NCBI GenBank assembly: GCA_022565595.1
Contig: JAIUML010000001.1
Coordinates: 186,001 to 250,000, forward strand
DNA from: Saccharospirillum sp.
Lineage (GTDB): Bacteria > Pseudomonadota > Gammaproteobacteria > Pseudomonadales > Natronospirillaceae
DNA length: 64,000 bases
Direction: 5' to 3'
The translations under genes and the position numbers were made by a program. Below the pieces are notes generated by a model. It searched no databases. It saw only the letters and a program-made list of their open reading frames with translations, and was not told where the DNA came from. Shown here piece by piece: positions 50,248 through 58,954 of this stretch. How positions within the stretch are numbered: the first letter of the stretch is position 1; the number at the start of each line of letters is the position of its first letter.

Positions 50248-50282
50248 GGGTTCAGCCAATTCACCAAACGACCAGTAATGAC

Positions 50283-51407
50283 TCACAGTAAAGGCAAAGT
50301 CTGCCACATGGCATCCAGATTGGCGGCACCCAACCGCATGCTGCGCTCCGGTGACCAACCGGTCTCTGGCATGGGTCGCTCTGTGGTGTCCTTGAAAGGC
50401 ATTTCCAGGGTCATGGCCAGGCAATTGAAGTGCTCGGCAATAAAGGTAGTACTCAGCGTCATGTTGGCGGTGCCGGGTGCGGATACCGGGTAGCCGTGCT
50501 CGGTCTGGAAATCCGGGCAAACGGTACTTAACACCGACTTGTAGGTGTCCAGTTGCAGTGCCATGTGATCATTCCAACGGGGTATGCCTTCGGCACCGGC
50601 AATAAAGTTGTACGGTAGAGCCTCATCGCCATGCACATCCAGACAGAAATCGATGCCTTTTTGCTCCATGGCTTCACGCACGTAATAGACTTCAGGCGTT
50701 AGCTCAATGGTCGGGCTCTGCCAGGCGCGGTTCAGGTTCTTGCCCTTGGCGTTGCAGCGCAAATGGCCGCGTACACTGCCATCCGGGTTCATGTTGGGCA
50801 CCACGTAGAATACACAATGGTCCAGAATGGCTCTGCTCAGGCTGTCGTTATCGTCCAGCAAGCGTTCCAGAAAACCTTCCATCCACCACTCAGCCATCGT
50901 CTCGCCCGGGTGCTGCCGGCCAATCACCCATAGGTTCTTCTTGTCTGCGGCAGGTTCGCCAATGGTCAACAGCGTCAGCGGGTAACCGTCTGGTGTGGTG
51001 CAAAGTGTCTCGCTGCTGACACGATCGTCTTCCAGAACAGCGCCGATCAGTTGCTGGTGTCGCTCAAAACTATAAGGAGCGAAGTAGGCGTAATAGACGC
51101 TGTCGGTTTCTGGTGTGTGGTTGATGCTCAAAGTTTTACCATCGAACTCGGTCGGTACCCGGAACCACTGCTGGCGATCGTATGAAGCCACGGCCTGATA
51201 ATTGACGAAGCCATCCGGGTAGGATACCTCACCGGCATTGACGATATTGAACCGAGAGGCCACCCCACGGGCACCACTCACCTGAAAGTAAAACCATTGT
51301 TTGTGTTCATCACCCACATCGTTTCGAATGCGCAATTGCACATCGCTCGGGTCGCTGGTTTGCAGGCACTCAATATTGCCGGCATCAAACTGAGCATTGA
51401 TGATCAT
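50283..51407 (-). CDS. M14 zinc carboxypeptidase (AGBL/CCP-like subfamily)
   Basis: A 374-residue cytoplasmic metallocarboxypeptidase of family M14, subfamily close to cytosolic carboxypeptidases. An N-terminal beta-sandwich (about 1-120) carries RIRNDVGDEHKQWFYFQVSG, followed by the peptidase domain. Zinc ligands are His166 and Glu169 in RQHPGETMAEW and His259 in LDVHGDE; Arg and Asn lie in NPDGSVRGHLRCNAKGKNLNR; the catalytic base Glu335 lies in LEMPFK. Such enzymes trim C-terminal or side-chain glutamates in eukaryotes. In bacteria the substrate is unknown, with peptidoglycan peptides or processed proteins as options. No signal peptide. The gene is divergent from an exported DUF4785-like gene. 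Confidence 0.88.
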   Translation of the reverse strand: MIINAQFDAGNIECLQTSDPSDVQLRIRNDVGDEHKQWFYFQVSGARGVASRFNIVNAGEVSYPDGFVNYQAVASYDRQQWFRVPTEFDGKTLSINHTPETDSVYYAYFAPYSFERHQQLIGAVLEDDRVSSETLCTTPDGYPLTLLTIGEPAADKKNLWVIGRQHPGETMAEWWMEGFLERLLDDNDSLSRAILDHCVFYVVPNMNPDGSVRGHLRCNAKGKNLNRAWQSPTIELTPEVYYVREAMEQKGIDFCLDVHGDEALPYNFIAGAEGIPRWNDHMALQLDTYKSVLSTVCPDFQTEHGYPVSAPGTANMTLSTTFIAEHFNCLAMTLEMPFKDTTERPMPETGWSPERSMRLGAANLDAMWQTLPLL

Positions 51408-51587
51408 GCTGATGTCTCCGCAAGGGCTTTCAATTAAAAGTCAAGAATCACGGCTATACCGAAAGACTAGTGACGTCACTTTACAGATAGAGGGCTTTCC
51501 TGACCAGCCTCCTGTACAGCCTGCTCAATTCTCCCTATGGTCGAGCCTGGTCAAAAAACAAAAACCGAACAAGACCAAAGAGCCTTC

Positions 51588-52781
51588 ATGAAAAAAATTC
51601 TGATGCTGTCCCTTATGGCCGCACTGATGATCAGTGTAGTCACCGCTCTGGCGATGTTGCGGCCAGAACAAAACGACGTCGTCCTGGCTGATCGAGCAGA
51701 CCACCAACAGACGCCGGATGCACCCACAGTGAATGCGTCCCAGGAGTCTGCCAACGCCTCTGGTACGGCGGCAACTGACGATACCAATCAGGCAGCCGAA
51801 GCGACCGCCACTTCTGAATTGGCTGTAAACGAACACTCACCAACGCCTGGCGAGCCTGCTGAAGACGAAGTGATTGATGCCCTGCTGTCCGACCTCTTTG
51901 CCGAAGTCGCTGACGCCTATCAACTGCAGGCGCGCTACCCGCACTTCTCTCAGCCCATAGTCGATGCAGAGGCATTGCAGGGCTATCGACCCAATGGTAC
52001 CCATCAGGTCAGCCTGCCCTACCCTTTGCCCAACGGCGATACCTACCATGCCAGCCTCGGCCTTGATCGGTACCGCTACACACCAGACGATCAGCAGCAG
52101 GTCAGCCTCGAACTCTCGACTGATCGTGGTACAACGATACGACAGGTTGAGGCCGAGATAACAAACCTCAATGGCCAGGTTCTTCACGCCCAGCCGCTGA
52201 ATCTTGCGGCGGCAGCAAACCTGAGTCACGACATGCACATAGAACTGTCAGACATCTGGCAACCCGATTGGCCAGCCGAGTTGCAGTGGCGCGTTCGGGC
52301 TCGTCTGGGCCAGCAACAGTTGTCGGTGGTGGCGCCCTTTTATCTGGACCGACCAGTCGCCACCCTGATCGGCTTGGGTGCTGTGGGCGTCAGCGAGGGC
52401 TTTCTCGACATTCCCTTGAATATCCGTACCGATCACCCCGGCTATTACTTTGTTCAAGCCAACCTGTTTTCCGATTCCGGCAAACCCTTGCTGCACCTGC
52501 AAGCTGAAGGGCCGGTTGCCGAAGGCTACCCGGCGTTGACATTGCAAGCTTTTGGGCCGGCTTTATTGGAAGCAGATGCGCGAGGCCCCTATCAATTAAC
52601 TGATATTCAGTTGACTCGTCTGGGTGACGACAATCAACCAGATCGTTTCGGCCGAGCCAGCCAGGCGGCCTTCCCGGTTTCTGCCATCTCTCTTGATGCG
52701 TTCGAGGGCGTTGACTGGGAAGACCCCATGCTGGCGGAGCGATTGGAGTTCCTGAAAGGAAACCGTACAGACGCGCCATAA
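51588..52781 (+). CDS. Exported protein resembling DUF4785
   Basis: A 397-residue exported protein. The start at 51588 begins MKKILMLSLMAALMISVVTA, a signal peptide or membrane anchor; the upstream in-frame ATG would place charged residues before it. A low-complexity Ala/Thr/Glu/Asp linker (about 25-95) is followed by a beta-rich body with Ig-like C-terminal strands (LSVVAPFYLDRPVATLIGLG, then DHPGYYFVQANLFSDSGKPL). This resembles DUF4785, but I am only moderately sure. No enzyme motif was found. A secreted lipase-like gene follows 152 bp downstream, co-directional, so the two may act together outside the cytoplasm. Confidence 0.6.
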   Translation: MKKILMLSLMAALMISVVTALAMLRPEQNDVVLADRADHQQTPDAPTVNASQESANASGTAATDDTNQAAEATATSELAVNEHSPTPGEPAEDEVIDALLSDLFAEVADAYQLQARYPHFSQPIVDAEALQGYRPNGTHQVSLPYPLPNGDTYHASLGLDRYRYTPDDQQQVSLELSTDRGTTIRQVEAEITNLNGQVLHAQPLNLAAAANLSHDMHIELSDIWQPDWPAELQWRVRARLGQQQLSVVAPFYLDRPVATLIGLGAVGVSEGFLDIPLNIRTDHPGYYFVQANLFSDSGKPLLHLQAEGPVAEGYPALTLQAFGPALLEADARGPYQLTDIQLTRLGDDNQPDRFGRASQAAFPVSAISLDAFEGVDWEDPMLAERLEFLKGNRTDAP

Positions 52782-52933
52782 CGACGCGGATGTCTGTCAG
52801 GCATCGGTGCATCAAGTACTGAACATTGAAAGGAGCAATACCCGGTTGCACGAAAGCTTCGTGAACCATTTTGTCTCTGGTAGAAGTTGCGGTCATCAGA
52901 GTCTCTCAACAAAAACAATAGAGTGAGAACGCA

Positions 52934-54001
52934 ATGAAAAAACCTGGAAACACCCTACTGAAAACACTGTGTATGACCCTGTTGCTGGCACTGACTGCAA
53001 CAGCGGGGCATGCGGCCATTAATGGCAAGCCAGTCATACTGGTACATGGTTTTCAATATGAGCACTTGGGCAATTACCCCAACACCGCTCAACTGGAACA
53101 GGATGCCAGCTTGTACTGGCAAGACTATTGGCTCTCCCGTGCCGAAGCGGTGTTTTACTGGTCCAGTGCTGAGCGCATCAACGGTGGCATTGCCGACCAG
53201 ATCCGCACTCAGGTTCGGCAGTTAGCCGATGCTGGCACCTGTCAGGCCGGTTGCGTGGTCGTTACGCATTCCACTGGCGATCTGGTTACAAGGCATATGC
53301 TGCGCAACCTGAATGGCTGGTTATGGCAGTGGGGCTATGGGCCGGACCGGTTTCAGGTAACAGCCGTGATCGACCTGGCCGGGGCTGGTGGCGGTACGGA
53401 GCTGGCCAACCTCGGTGTTTCGGTGATCGACAGCAACAACCTGATCACTAGCGCCGCAACGACGGTGGTCAACTGGTTCCTTGGCACCAATGCTGGCCCG
53501 GGTGAACTCGGGGTGGTCTATGATCTGCAACCGGCGGTCGCGCGCAATACCGCCATTCACAACAGCGCCGTGCCTCGGCTGCGCTTTGTCGGAGCCGGCG
53601 ACACCTTTGCTCGTTTGACCAAGCCGTTCATTCTGGGATACGACGACAGTGTAGTGCCGCTGCACTCCGCCTGCGGCTCCATACTGGCCGAACGTGTTGA
53701 ATCCTGCTCCAGTCAGATTCGCACCGACGGCAAGGTCACCTCGGTCAGCCGAGCACCCACGGGTTTGTGGCACAACCATTACCCGGTGTTAATGGGCGAC
53801 AAGACAGATCACTTTGAGATCATCAGCGCTCAACGTTCCGGCAAACTGGTGCCTGTGGTCAACCATCAGAACCTGGGGGGGTTGAACCTCAACTTCGTTG
53901 AAGAACAGTATTGGAGTTGGTGGTATTGGGGCACCATGCGATTCGTGCAGAACAGTGATCAGAAGAGTTTTTCGGCCAATATATTCGATACGCTGAACTG
54001 A
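52934..54001 (+). CDS. Secreted lipase-like alpha/beta hydrolase
   Basis: A 355-residue hydrolase with a signal peptide (about residues 1-27, LTATAGHA). The oxyanion part is VILVHGF at 34-40 and the nucleophile Ser113 lies in VVVTHSTGDLVTRH (H-S-T-G in place of the usual G-x-S-x-G). A late HNHYPVLMGDKTDHFEI segment offers His and Asp for the triad. Cysteines around residues 103-107 and in HSACGSILAERVESCSS may form disulfides. It is a candidate triacylglycerol lipase or polyester depolymerase-type enzyme, but the substrate is not evident. It follows the DUF4785-like gene and ends at a strong nested hairpin. Confidence 0.75.
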   Translation: MKKPGNTLLKTLCMTLLLALTATAGHAAINGKPVILVHGFQYEHLGNYPNTAQLEQDASLYWQDYWLSRAEAVFYWSSAERINGGIADQIRTQVRQLADAGTCQAGCVVVTHSTGDLVTRHMLRNLNGWLWQWGYGPDRFQVTAVIDLAGAGGGTELANLGVSVIDSNNLITSAATTVVNWFLGTNAGPGELGVVYDLQPAVARNTAIHNSAVPRLRFVGAGDTFARLTKPFILGYDDSVVPLHSACGSILAERVESCSSQIRTDGKVTSVSRAPTGLWHNHYPVLMGDKTDHFEIISAQRSGKLVPVVNHQNLGGLNLNFVEEQYWSWWYWGTMRFVQNSDQKSFSANIFDTLN

Positions 54002-54005
54002 ACGG

Positions 54006-54063
54006 TCTGTTCATCTAACGAACACCATTCAGCGACCAGGGAGGGTCGCTATTCGTGAACAGA
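54006..54063 (+). terminator. Nested hairpin after lipase gene
   Basis: Outer arms TCTGTTCA (54006-54013) and TGAACAGA (54056-54063) enclose an inner exact stem AGCGACC (54031-54037) and GGTCGCT (54044-54050). It starts 5 bp after the stop codon. T-rich sequence follows about 10 nt further on. Probable transcription terminator or mRNA 3'-end stabiliser. Confidence 0.55.
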
Positions 54064-54219
54064 TGAGAGAAAAATCTACTTTTTCTTATACATTATTTCC
54101 AGACACGACAGTATAAGTATTTAATTTTAAACAACTGTCCAATAACCGTGCAATCTGTATAAACTCCGCCCCCCAGAACAATAAAAGACCTGTATTTGAA
54201 CCTTTTTTGGACGAGCATC

Positions 54220-55815
54220 GTGCGATCTATTATCTGTTTTTTCGCTGTATTGATCAGCTTGTTCGTAGGCCCTGCCGTAGCAAGCAACGGCCTGACGCTT
54301 CAATCTTTGGCAGCCTATCACGAACTCAATAAAGAATATTACCTGGCTGGAATTTACGCAGAATCCCCCTTTTCCAGCGCAGAAGAGTTCCATCAAATGG
54401 CCGGTGATAAACGGTTGGTAATCAAGGTCACCACCCGACGTTGGACGCCACGCCGCTTCGACATGATGTGGAAACAGGACATTGCCATCAACAATGACTT
54501 GTCAGTCAATCCGGCCATTACCGAAAAGATTCTGACCTTCACTGAAGCACCCACCGAGAACCTCTCCGTTGGTGACACCATTGTTATTGATCACCCGGCC
54601 GGAGCAGGCACCCACATCTGGATCAACAACAGTCTCTGGCTTGAATCCGATCAGGCCGGGCTCTTTACCTATTTTGCCAATGCCTGGCTTGGCGATGTGC
54701 CGGCTTCACGCTTGTTTCAGGACACTCTGCTAAAAGGCGCCCCACTGGATGAGCAGACGCTCGCACGCTATCAAGAACTGAATGCACCTGCCGACCGCAC
54801 CGACATTTTAAACCACTGGCAACAACAGCGGCAGAATCAGGGTGAGCAACAACAGGCTGAAGCCGAGCGCCGGGCGCGTGAAGAAGCCGAAGCCCAGGCA
54901 GCAGAACGCGCGCGCCAACAGGCTGCTGCCCGTGCCGACGAAGCCGAAGCCGCTGCAGCAGAAGCCGCCCGTGTGGCACAGCGCAGAGCCGAGGCTGAGG
55001 CCGCAGCTCAAGCCGAAGCCGATGCTGCAGCACGAGCGCGAGCGGAAGCGGCCGCCCGCGAAGCAGAAGCGGCGGAGGCTGCCGCCCTGGCCAGAGCACA
55101 GGCTGAACGGGAAGCCGCACAACGGGCCGAACGGGAAGCCGAAGCACTGCAATATTATCGTGAAGCCTATCACTGGGATTTGCTGCGCAAAGTCTACGCG
55201 CGCGTCAGCTACCCCGATTGGGCAAGGCAGCTTGGTCAGGAAGCCGATGTCCGGGTTGACATTATCGTCTCCCCCAATGGCGATCTACAACGCATCGACG
55301 GTGTCACCCCGGCCAACGCCGGCCTATTGGGCCAGGCATTAACAACGGCCATAGAACAATCAGCGCCTTTTGCCCCCTTGCCGGACGCCTTGCCCAATGG
55401 CGCACATCGCCTGAGCGTCAGCTACCCCTTTCGTCTGAATCAGAACCAGGCCAGCTTGCCGCCCAGACCATCACCCCCCGAATGGTTGCGAGAGTCCCTG
55501 GCACTGAGCGACGAAGAGCGCACCGAAATGCTGACTCGCTATCAGCAACGTTTAATGGCTCACATTGAGGGACACATCGAGTACCCCTACTGGGCAGAAA
55601 ACCTCGGCCAGCAGGGGCGTGTCGGCGTGCGCATCGAAGTCATGGCCGATGGCTCCATCAGCCAGATACAAGTTACCGAACGTTCACGACATGCCGTGCT
55701 TGACCGCGAACTGCAGGATGCTGCTAGACGAGCATTGCCGCTGGAGCCGATTCCTGACGAGTTGGGATACGCCCAGGTGACACTCGATCTGACCCACGAA
55801 TTCACCCTCAGGTGA
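54220..55815 (+). CDS. Chalcone-isomerase-like / coiled-coil / tandem TonB-C protein
   Basis: A roughly 531-residue exported or membrane-anchored protein. GTG at 54220 and TTG at 54196 are both possible starts; GTG is closer to a GAG-rich site and begins with a clean signal-like segment. Residues (TTG numbering) about 30-195 resemble the chalcone-isomerase-like fold (LAAYHELNKEYYLAGIYAES, VGDTIVIDHPAGAGTHIWIN). Residues about 215-320 are an Ala/Glu/Arg coiled coil like TolA. Two TonB C-terminal domains follow, at about 335-420 (ARVSYPDWARQLGQEADVRV) and 450-539 (YPYWAENLGQQGRVGVRIEV). Tandem TonB-C is uncommon. It precedes a porin and a PstS-like gene, suggesting an envelope-spanning energy or transport role. 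Confidence 0.75.
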   Translation: MRSIICFFAVLISLFVGPAVASNGLTLQSLAAYHELNKEYYLAGIYAESPFSSAEEFHQMAGDKRLVIKVTTRRWTPRRFDMMWKQDIAINNDLSVNPAITEKILTFTEAPTENLSVGDTIVIDHPAGAGTHIWINNSLWLESDQAGLFTYFANAWLGDVPASRLFQDTLLKGAPLDEQTLARYQELNAPADRTDILNHWQQQRQNQGEQQQAEAERRAREEAEAQAAERARQQAAARADEAEAAAAEAARVAQRRAEAEAAAQAEADAAARARAEAAAREAEAAEAAALARAQAEREAAQRAEREAEALQYYREAYHWDLLRKVYARVSYPDWARQLGQEADVRVDIIVSPNGDLQRIDGVTPANAGLLGQALTTAIEQSAPFAPLPDALPNGAHRLSVSYPFRLNQNQASLPPRPSPPEWLRESLALSDEERTEMLTRYQQRLMAHIEGHIEYPYWAENLGQQGRVGVRIEVMADGSISQIQVTERSRHAVLDRELQDAARRALPLEPIPDELGYAQVTLDLTHEFTLR

Positions 55816-55882
55816 ACCCTTTAACGACCGGTGACCACCAGGCTTACCGGTTCGAACCAAGACCTTCACTCAGGAGAGGCCT

Positions 55883-56992
55883 ATGAAACTCACCCCTTGG
55901 CTAATGGCAGTCGCTATTGCATTGCCAACCAGTGCCAACGCCTTTGACATTCGCTTTAACGGCTTCATGTCCATTGGTGCCGGCGTTACTCTGGACAAAG
56001 ATCAGAATTACATTGTTGACCCAGTGAATGGTGGCACTTACACCAATGAGCTGTCTTTTGCCCCCGGCTCCATGATTGCCATTCAGGCACTGGCCAGAGT
56101 CAATGACAGCCTGACGGCCACGGCTCAAATGATCGGGCGAGGCGGTGAGGATTTCGATACCTCTTTTGAATGGGCCTACCTCAGCTACCGGGCGACAGAC
56201 AGCCTGGAATTGCGAGCTGGTCGGCAACGGGCACCACTCTACTACTACTCCCGCTTTCTCGACCTCGGCTATGGTTACCAGTGGATACGACCACCGATGG
56301 AAACCTACAACCTTTTCGTGACAACGGTGGAAGGCATTAGCGCCGACTACCGCTTGAACCTGGGGCCCGTCAGTGGCACCTGGACAGGCTACATTGGCGC
56401 GACCGAGAGCTACGACCCGGTCGCCGGAAGCGATGTGCATTTTCGTCGCCTTGCCGGCACCGCGCTCGACTTGAGCCTCAGTGATTTTACTTTCCGTGGT
56501 GCCTACCACTCGGCAATGGATACTCAGATTACCCGTTACATTGCCATGGACCCGAACAACCCACAGAACACCACGCCCTTTCGCCTGGACCTGCCATTGG
56601 CGTTCATGTCTGCAGCATTGTCTTACGACAACGGCACCCTGTTCAGTATAGTGGAAGCCACTCGTGCAGTTAACGATGGGGACCCGGACCTGATCAATAA
56701 CCGCAACAGTGTCTACGCCTCTACCGGCTATCGCATTGGCAGCCTGACGCCGCACTTGACCTACGCTGTTTACTGGGAAGACGACAACGGCGTAAGCCCG
56801 CTTCCTGGCGCTCCAGACCCTGGTGCCAACCCGGTTGAACTGCACTCCTATACAGCAGGTGTGCGCTGGGACTTTGATATAGCGGCCGCATTGAAGCTCG
56901 AATACACCCACCGTCAGGATCACACTGAGGTACCTTTACCGCACTTTGGCGACGCCGATGTGATTTCTGTAGCCATTGACGTTGTTTTTTAA
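55883..56992 (+). CDS. Outer-membrane porin-like protein
   Basis: A 369-residue outer-membrane beta-barrel protein with a signal peptide MKLTPWLMAVAIALPTSANA (cleavage after residue 20). It ends in a C-terminal phenylalanine after VISVAIDVVF, the outer-membrane sorting signal. Alternating amphipathic strands such as LTATAQMIGRGGEDF, SLELRAGRQRAPLYYYSRF and WDFDIAAALKLEYTH indicate a 16-strand general porin. It lies between the tandem TonB-C gene and the small PstS-like gene, 67 bp and 13 bp away. The set recalls porin plus small phosphate-binding-like gene pairs seen beside sensor systems in marine gammaproteobacteria. Confidence 0.82.
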   Translation: MKLTPWLMAVAIALPTSANAFDIRFNGFMSIGAGVTLDKDQNYIVDPVNGGTYTNELSFAPGSMIAIQALARVNDSLTATAQMIGRGGEDFDTSFEWAYLSYRATDSLELRAGRQRAPLYYYSRFLDLGYGYQWIRPPMETYNLFVTTVEGISADYRLNLGPVSGTWTGYIGATESYDPVAGSDVHFRRLAGTALDLSLSDFTFRGAYHSAMDTQITRYIAMDPNNPQNTTPFRLDLPLAFMSAALSYDNGTLFSIVEATRAVNDGDPDLINNRNSVYASTGYRIGSLTPHLTYAVYWEDDNGVSPLPGAPDPGANPVELHSYTAGVRWDFDIAAALKLEYTHRQDHTEVPLPHFGDADVISVAIDVVF

Positions 56993-57005
56993 GGGGTAAA
57001 CCGGA

Positions 57006-57431
57006 ATGATTTTTACTGCATTGAAACGAACCCTGCTGGTTGCCCTGCTGCTGGTGTCGACCAGCGCCATGGCGGAGTGGGTCATCATCGTTCACCCGAG
57101 CAATCAATCTGCGGTGGATGAACGACTGGTTCAGAACCTCTACCTGGGCAGGACCAATGAGTTTGCCGATGGCCAGAGTGCTGAGCCACTGGATCTTAAC
57201 CCAAGAGAAGCGCTGCACGAGCAATTCTTGCGCAAGGTGGTTCGTCAGCGAGCGGTCCAGTACCGTCGGCACTGGTCACAATCTCTGTTCACTGGTGGTG
57301 GTGAGCCGCCCGAACAGGTAGCCAGCCAGATGGAGATGGTGCGCCGTGTCAGCGAAAACCCGGCCATGATTGGTTACGTTCACAGCGACCAGGTGACCGA
57401 CAACGTTCGCGTCGTTCTGAGATTTCAATAA
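57006..57431 (+). CDS. Small PstS-like periplasmic protein
   Basis: A 141-residue protein with a signal peptide (MIFTALKRTLLVALLLVSTS). The mature part resembles a short half of a phosphate-binding (PstS) protein: a start strand EWVIIVHPSNQS, VQNLYLGRTNEFADGQSAEPLDLN, RAVQYRRHWSQSLFTGGGEPP, and an ending NPAMIGYVHSDQVTDNVRVVLRF. These sequences match the C-terminal PstS-like domain seen as short stand-alone proteins. With only one lobe, classical phosphate uptake is unlikely. It starts 13 bp after the porin stop, so they are co-transcribed. A sensor or porin-accessory role is plausible. Confidence 0.75.
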   Translation: MIFTALKRTLLVALLLVSTSAMAEWVIIVHPSNQSAVDERLVQNLYLGRTNEFADGQSAEPLDLNPREALHEQFLRKVVRQRAVQYRRHWSQSLFTGGGEPPEQVASQMEMVRRVSENPAMIGYVHSDQVTDNVRVVLRFQ

Positions 57432-57492
57432 GACTTCTAAAGCGAACCACATCCCGTTATGGTTAGGCCAAACCAAGCACTAAGGCCTGACC

Positions 57493-58737
57493 ATGACGCT
57501 CTCTCTTCATACCCTCCGCGAGTGGGACTCCACTGACCCACTGGCGTCTTTTCGTGATGAATTCGATCTGCCGGATGGCCTGATCTACCTAAACGGTAAT
57601 TCCCTGGGCGCGCTGCCCAAAGCCGCCAAGCAACGTGCTCAGCAAGTCATCGAGCAGGAGTGGGGCCAGGGCCTGATTCGCAGCTGGAATACGGCCGACT
57701 GGGTCAATCAGCCGCGCCGGCTTGGACAAAAGATTACGCCTCTGATCGGTGCCAAAGCCGAGGAAGTCGTTGTTGCGGATTCCACTTCGGTGAATCTGTT
57801 CAAGGTCGTTGCTGCTGCGCTGGCGTTGCAGCAAAAAAAGGGTCGGCACGAGATCATTACCGAGCCTGGCAACTTCCCGACCGACCGTTACATTCTGCAG
57901 GGGCTTTGTCAGTCACTGGCTGGCGACCCGGTGCTGACAACACTGCCAGCGACGGAGATAACGGACCGGATCAGCGAACAAACCGCTGTTGTTGTACTCA
58001 CCCATGTCCACTACAAAAGCGGCCAGATGCACGACATGAAGGCCATTACCCGCAAGGCGCACGAACAGGGTGCCCTGGTGGTGTGGGATCTCAGCCACAG
58101 CACAGGTGCGGTGCCTGTTGACTTGAATGGGGCTGATGCCGACTTTGCCGTGGGTTGTGGTTACAAGTACCTCAATGGTGGGCCCGGCGCGCCGGCCTTC
58201 ATTTATGTCGCTGAACGTTTTCATGGCAAGGTCGAACAGCCGCTCAGTGGCTGGTTTGGGCACAGCGCTCCCTTTGCCATGCTTGATGACTACGAGGCTG
58301 TGGGCGACATCCGCCAGATGCTGACCGGTACCCCTTCTGTCGTGGCGAACTCGTTGCTTGAAGTGGGTCTGGATATTTATGGGCGTGTCGACATGCAGCA
58401 ATTGCGGGAAAAGTCCGTACGTTTGACGGATGCGTTTATCGAGCTGGTTGAACAGAGTTGCGCCGACCGTGGGTTCACTCTCGCCTCGCCCAAAGACAGC
58501 AAGGTCAGAGGCAGTCAGGTATCGCTGACTCATCCCCAGGGTTACGCCATTGTCCAGGCCTTGATTGATCAAGGCGTTATTGGCGACTATCGCGCCCCGG
58601 ATATTCTGCGTTTTGGCTTTGCACCGCTCTATGTGCGTTTTGAGGATATCTGGCTGGCAGTTGAGACGCTCAAGAACGTCATGGACAAGGAATTATGGCG
58701 GGATGAGCGGTTTCAAAAACAGCAGGCTGTGACTTGA
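57493..58737 (+). CDS. kynU: Kynureninase
   Basis: A 414-residue PLP-dependent kynureninase, which cleaves kynurenine to anthranilate and alanine, or hydroxykynurenine to hydroxyanthranilate. PLP lysine is Lys225 in GCGYKYLNGGPGAP. Asp199 in WDLSHSTGAVP pairs with the pyridine nitrogen. IYLNGNSLGALPK, SWNTADWVNQPRRLG, ADSTSVNLFKVVAAAL and the C-terminal FGFAPLYVRFEDIW are family markers. Full normal length. No kynA or kynB is visible in this window, so the rest of tryptophan oxidation must be elsewhere. The next gene in the same direction is the PheS-like ligase, which may use a related aromatic compound. Confidence 0.95.
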   Translation: MTLSLHTLREWDSTDPLASFRDEFDLPDGLIYLNGNSLGALPKAAKQRAQQVIEQEWGQGLIRSWNTADWVNQPRRLGQKITPLIGAKAEEVVVADSTSVNLFKVVAAALALQQKKGRHEIITEPGNFPTDRYILQGLCQSLAGDPVLTTLPATEITDRISEQTAVVVLTHVHYKSGQMHDMKAITRKAHEQGALVVWDLSHSTGAVPVDLNGADADFAVGCGYKYLNGGPGAPAFIYVAERFHGKVEQPLSGWFGHSAPFAMLDDYEAVGDIRQMLTGTPSVVANSLLEVGLDIYGRVDMQQLREKSVRLTDAFIELVEQSCADRGFTLASPKDSKVRGSQVSLTHPQGYAIVQALIDQGVIGDYRAPDILRFGFAPLYVRFEDIWLAVETLKNVMDKELWRDERFQKQQAVT

Positions 58738-58859
58738 CAAGCCCCTGCCATAACAAGATGATAATTCCATGACTATCTTGATGATCGCACATCGATTTAC
58801 TGACCTCCGAGTCCTGCAACAGGGCACGGCGGTCTGACTTTTCCTGTCTGAAAAGCCAA

Positions 58860-58879
58860 CTCCGAGCCCGGGCTCGGAG
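58860..58879. repeat. Perfect 20-bp palindrome
   Basis: CTCCGAGCCC followed by GGGCTCGGAG is perfectly self-complementary. It lies 123 bp after kynU and 75 bp before the PheS-like gene. A second short stem CTTTTC/GAAAAG precedes it at about 58837-58854. It could be an attenuator, terminator or operator. No T-run follows, which argues against a standard terminator. Confidence 0.45.
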
Positions 58880-58954
58880 GCAATACTCAACTTTGATTTT
58901 TTGGGTATCAACAAACCGACATGTTGTTCGGTTTATGGCTTTTTGGAGATCACC

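Noticed and set aside
55901-56923. Open minus-strand frame of 340 codons
   Set aside because: It is antisense to the porin gene, with no signal peptide or known motif.
58734-58767. Promoter with TTGACA and GATAAT after kynU
   Set aside because: The spacing of about 20 bp between the boxes is too long for a confident sigma-70 call.
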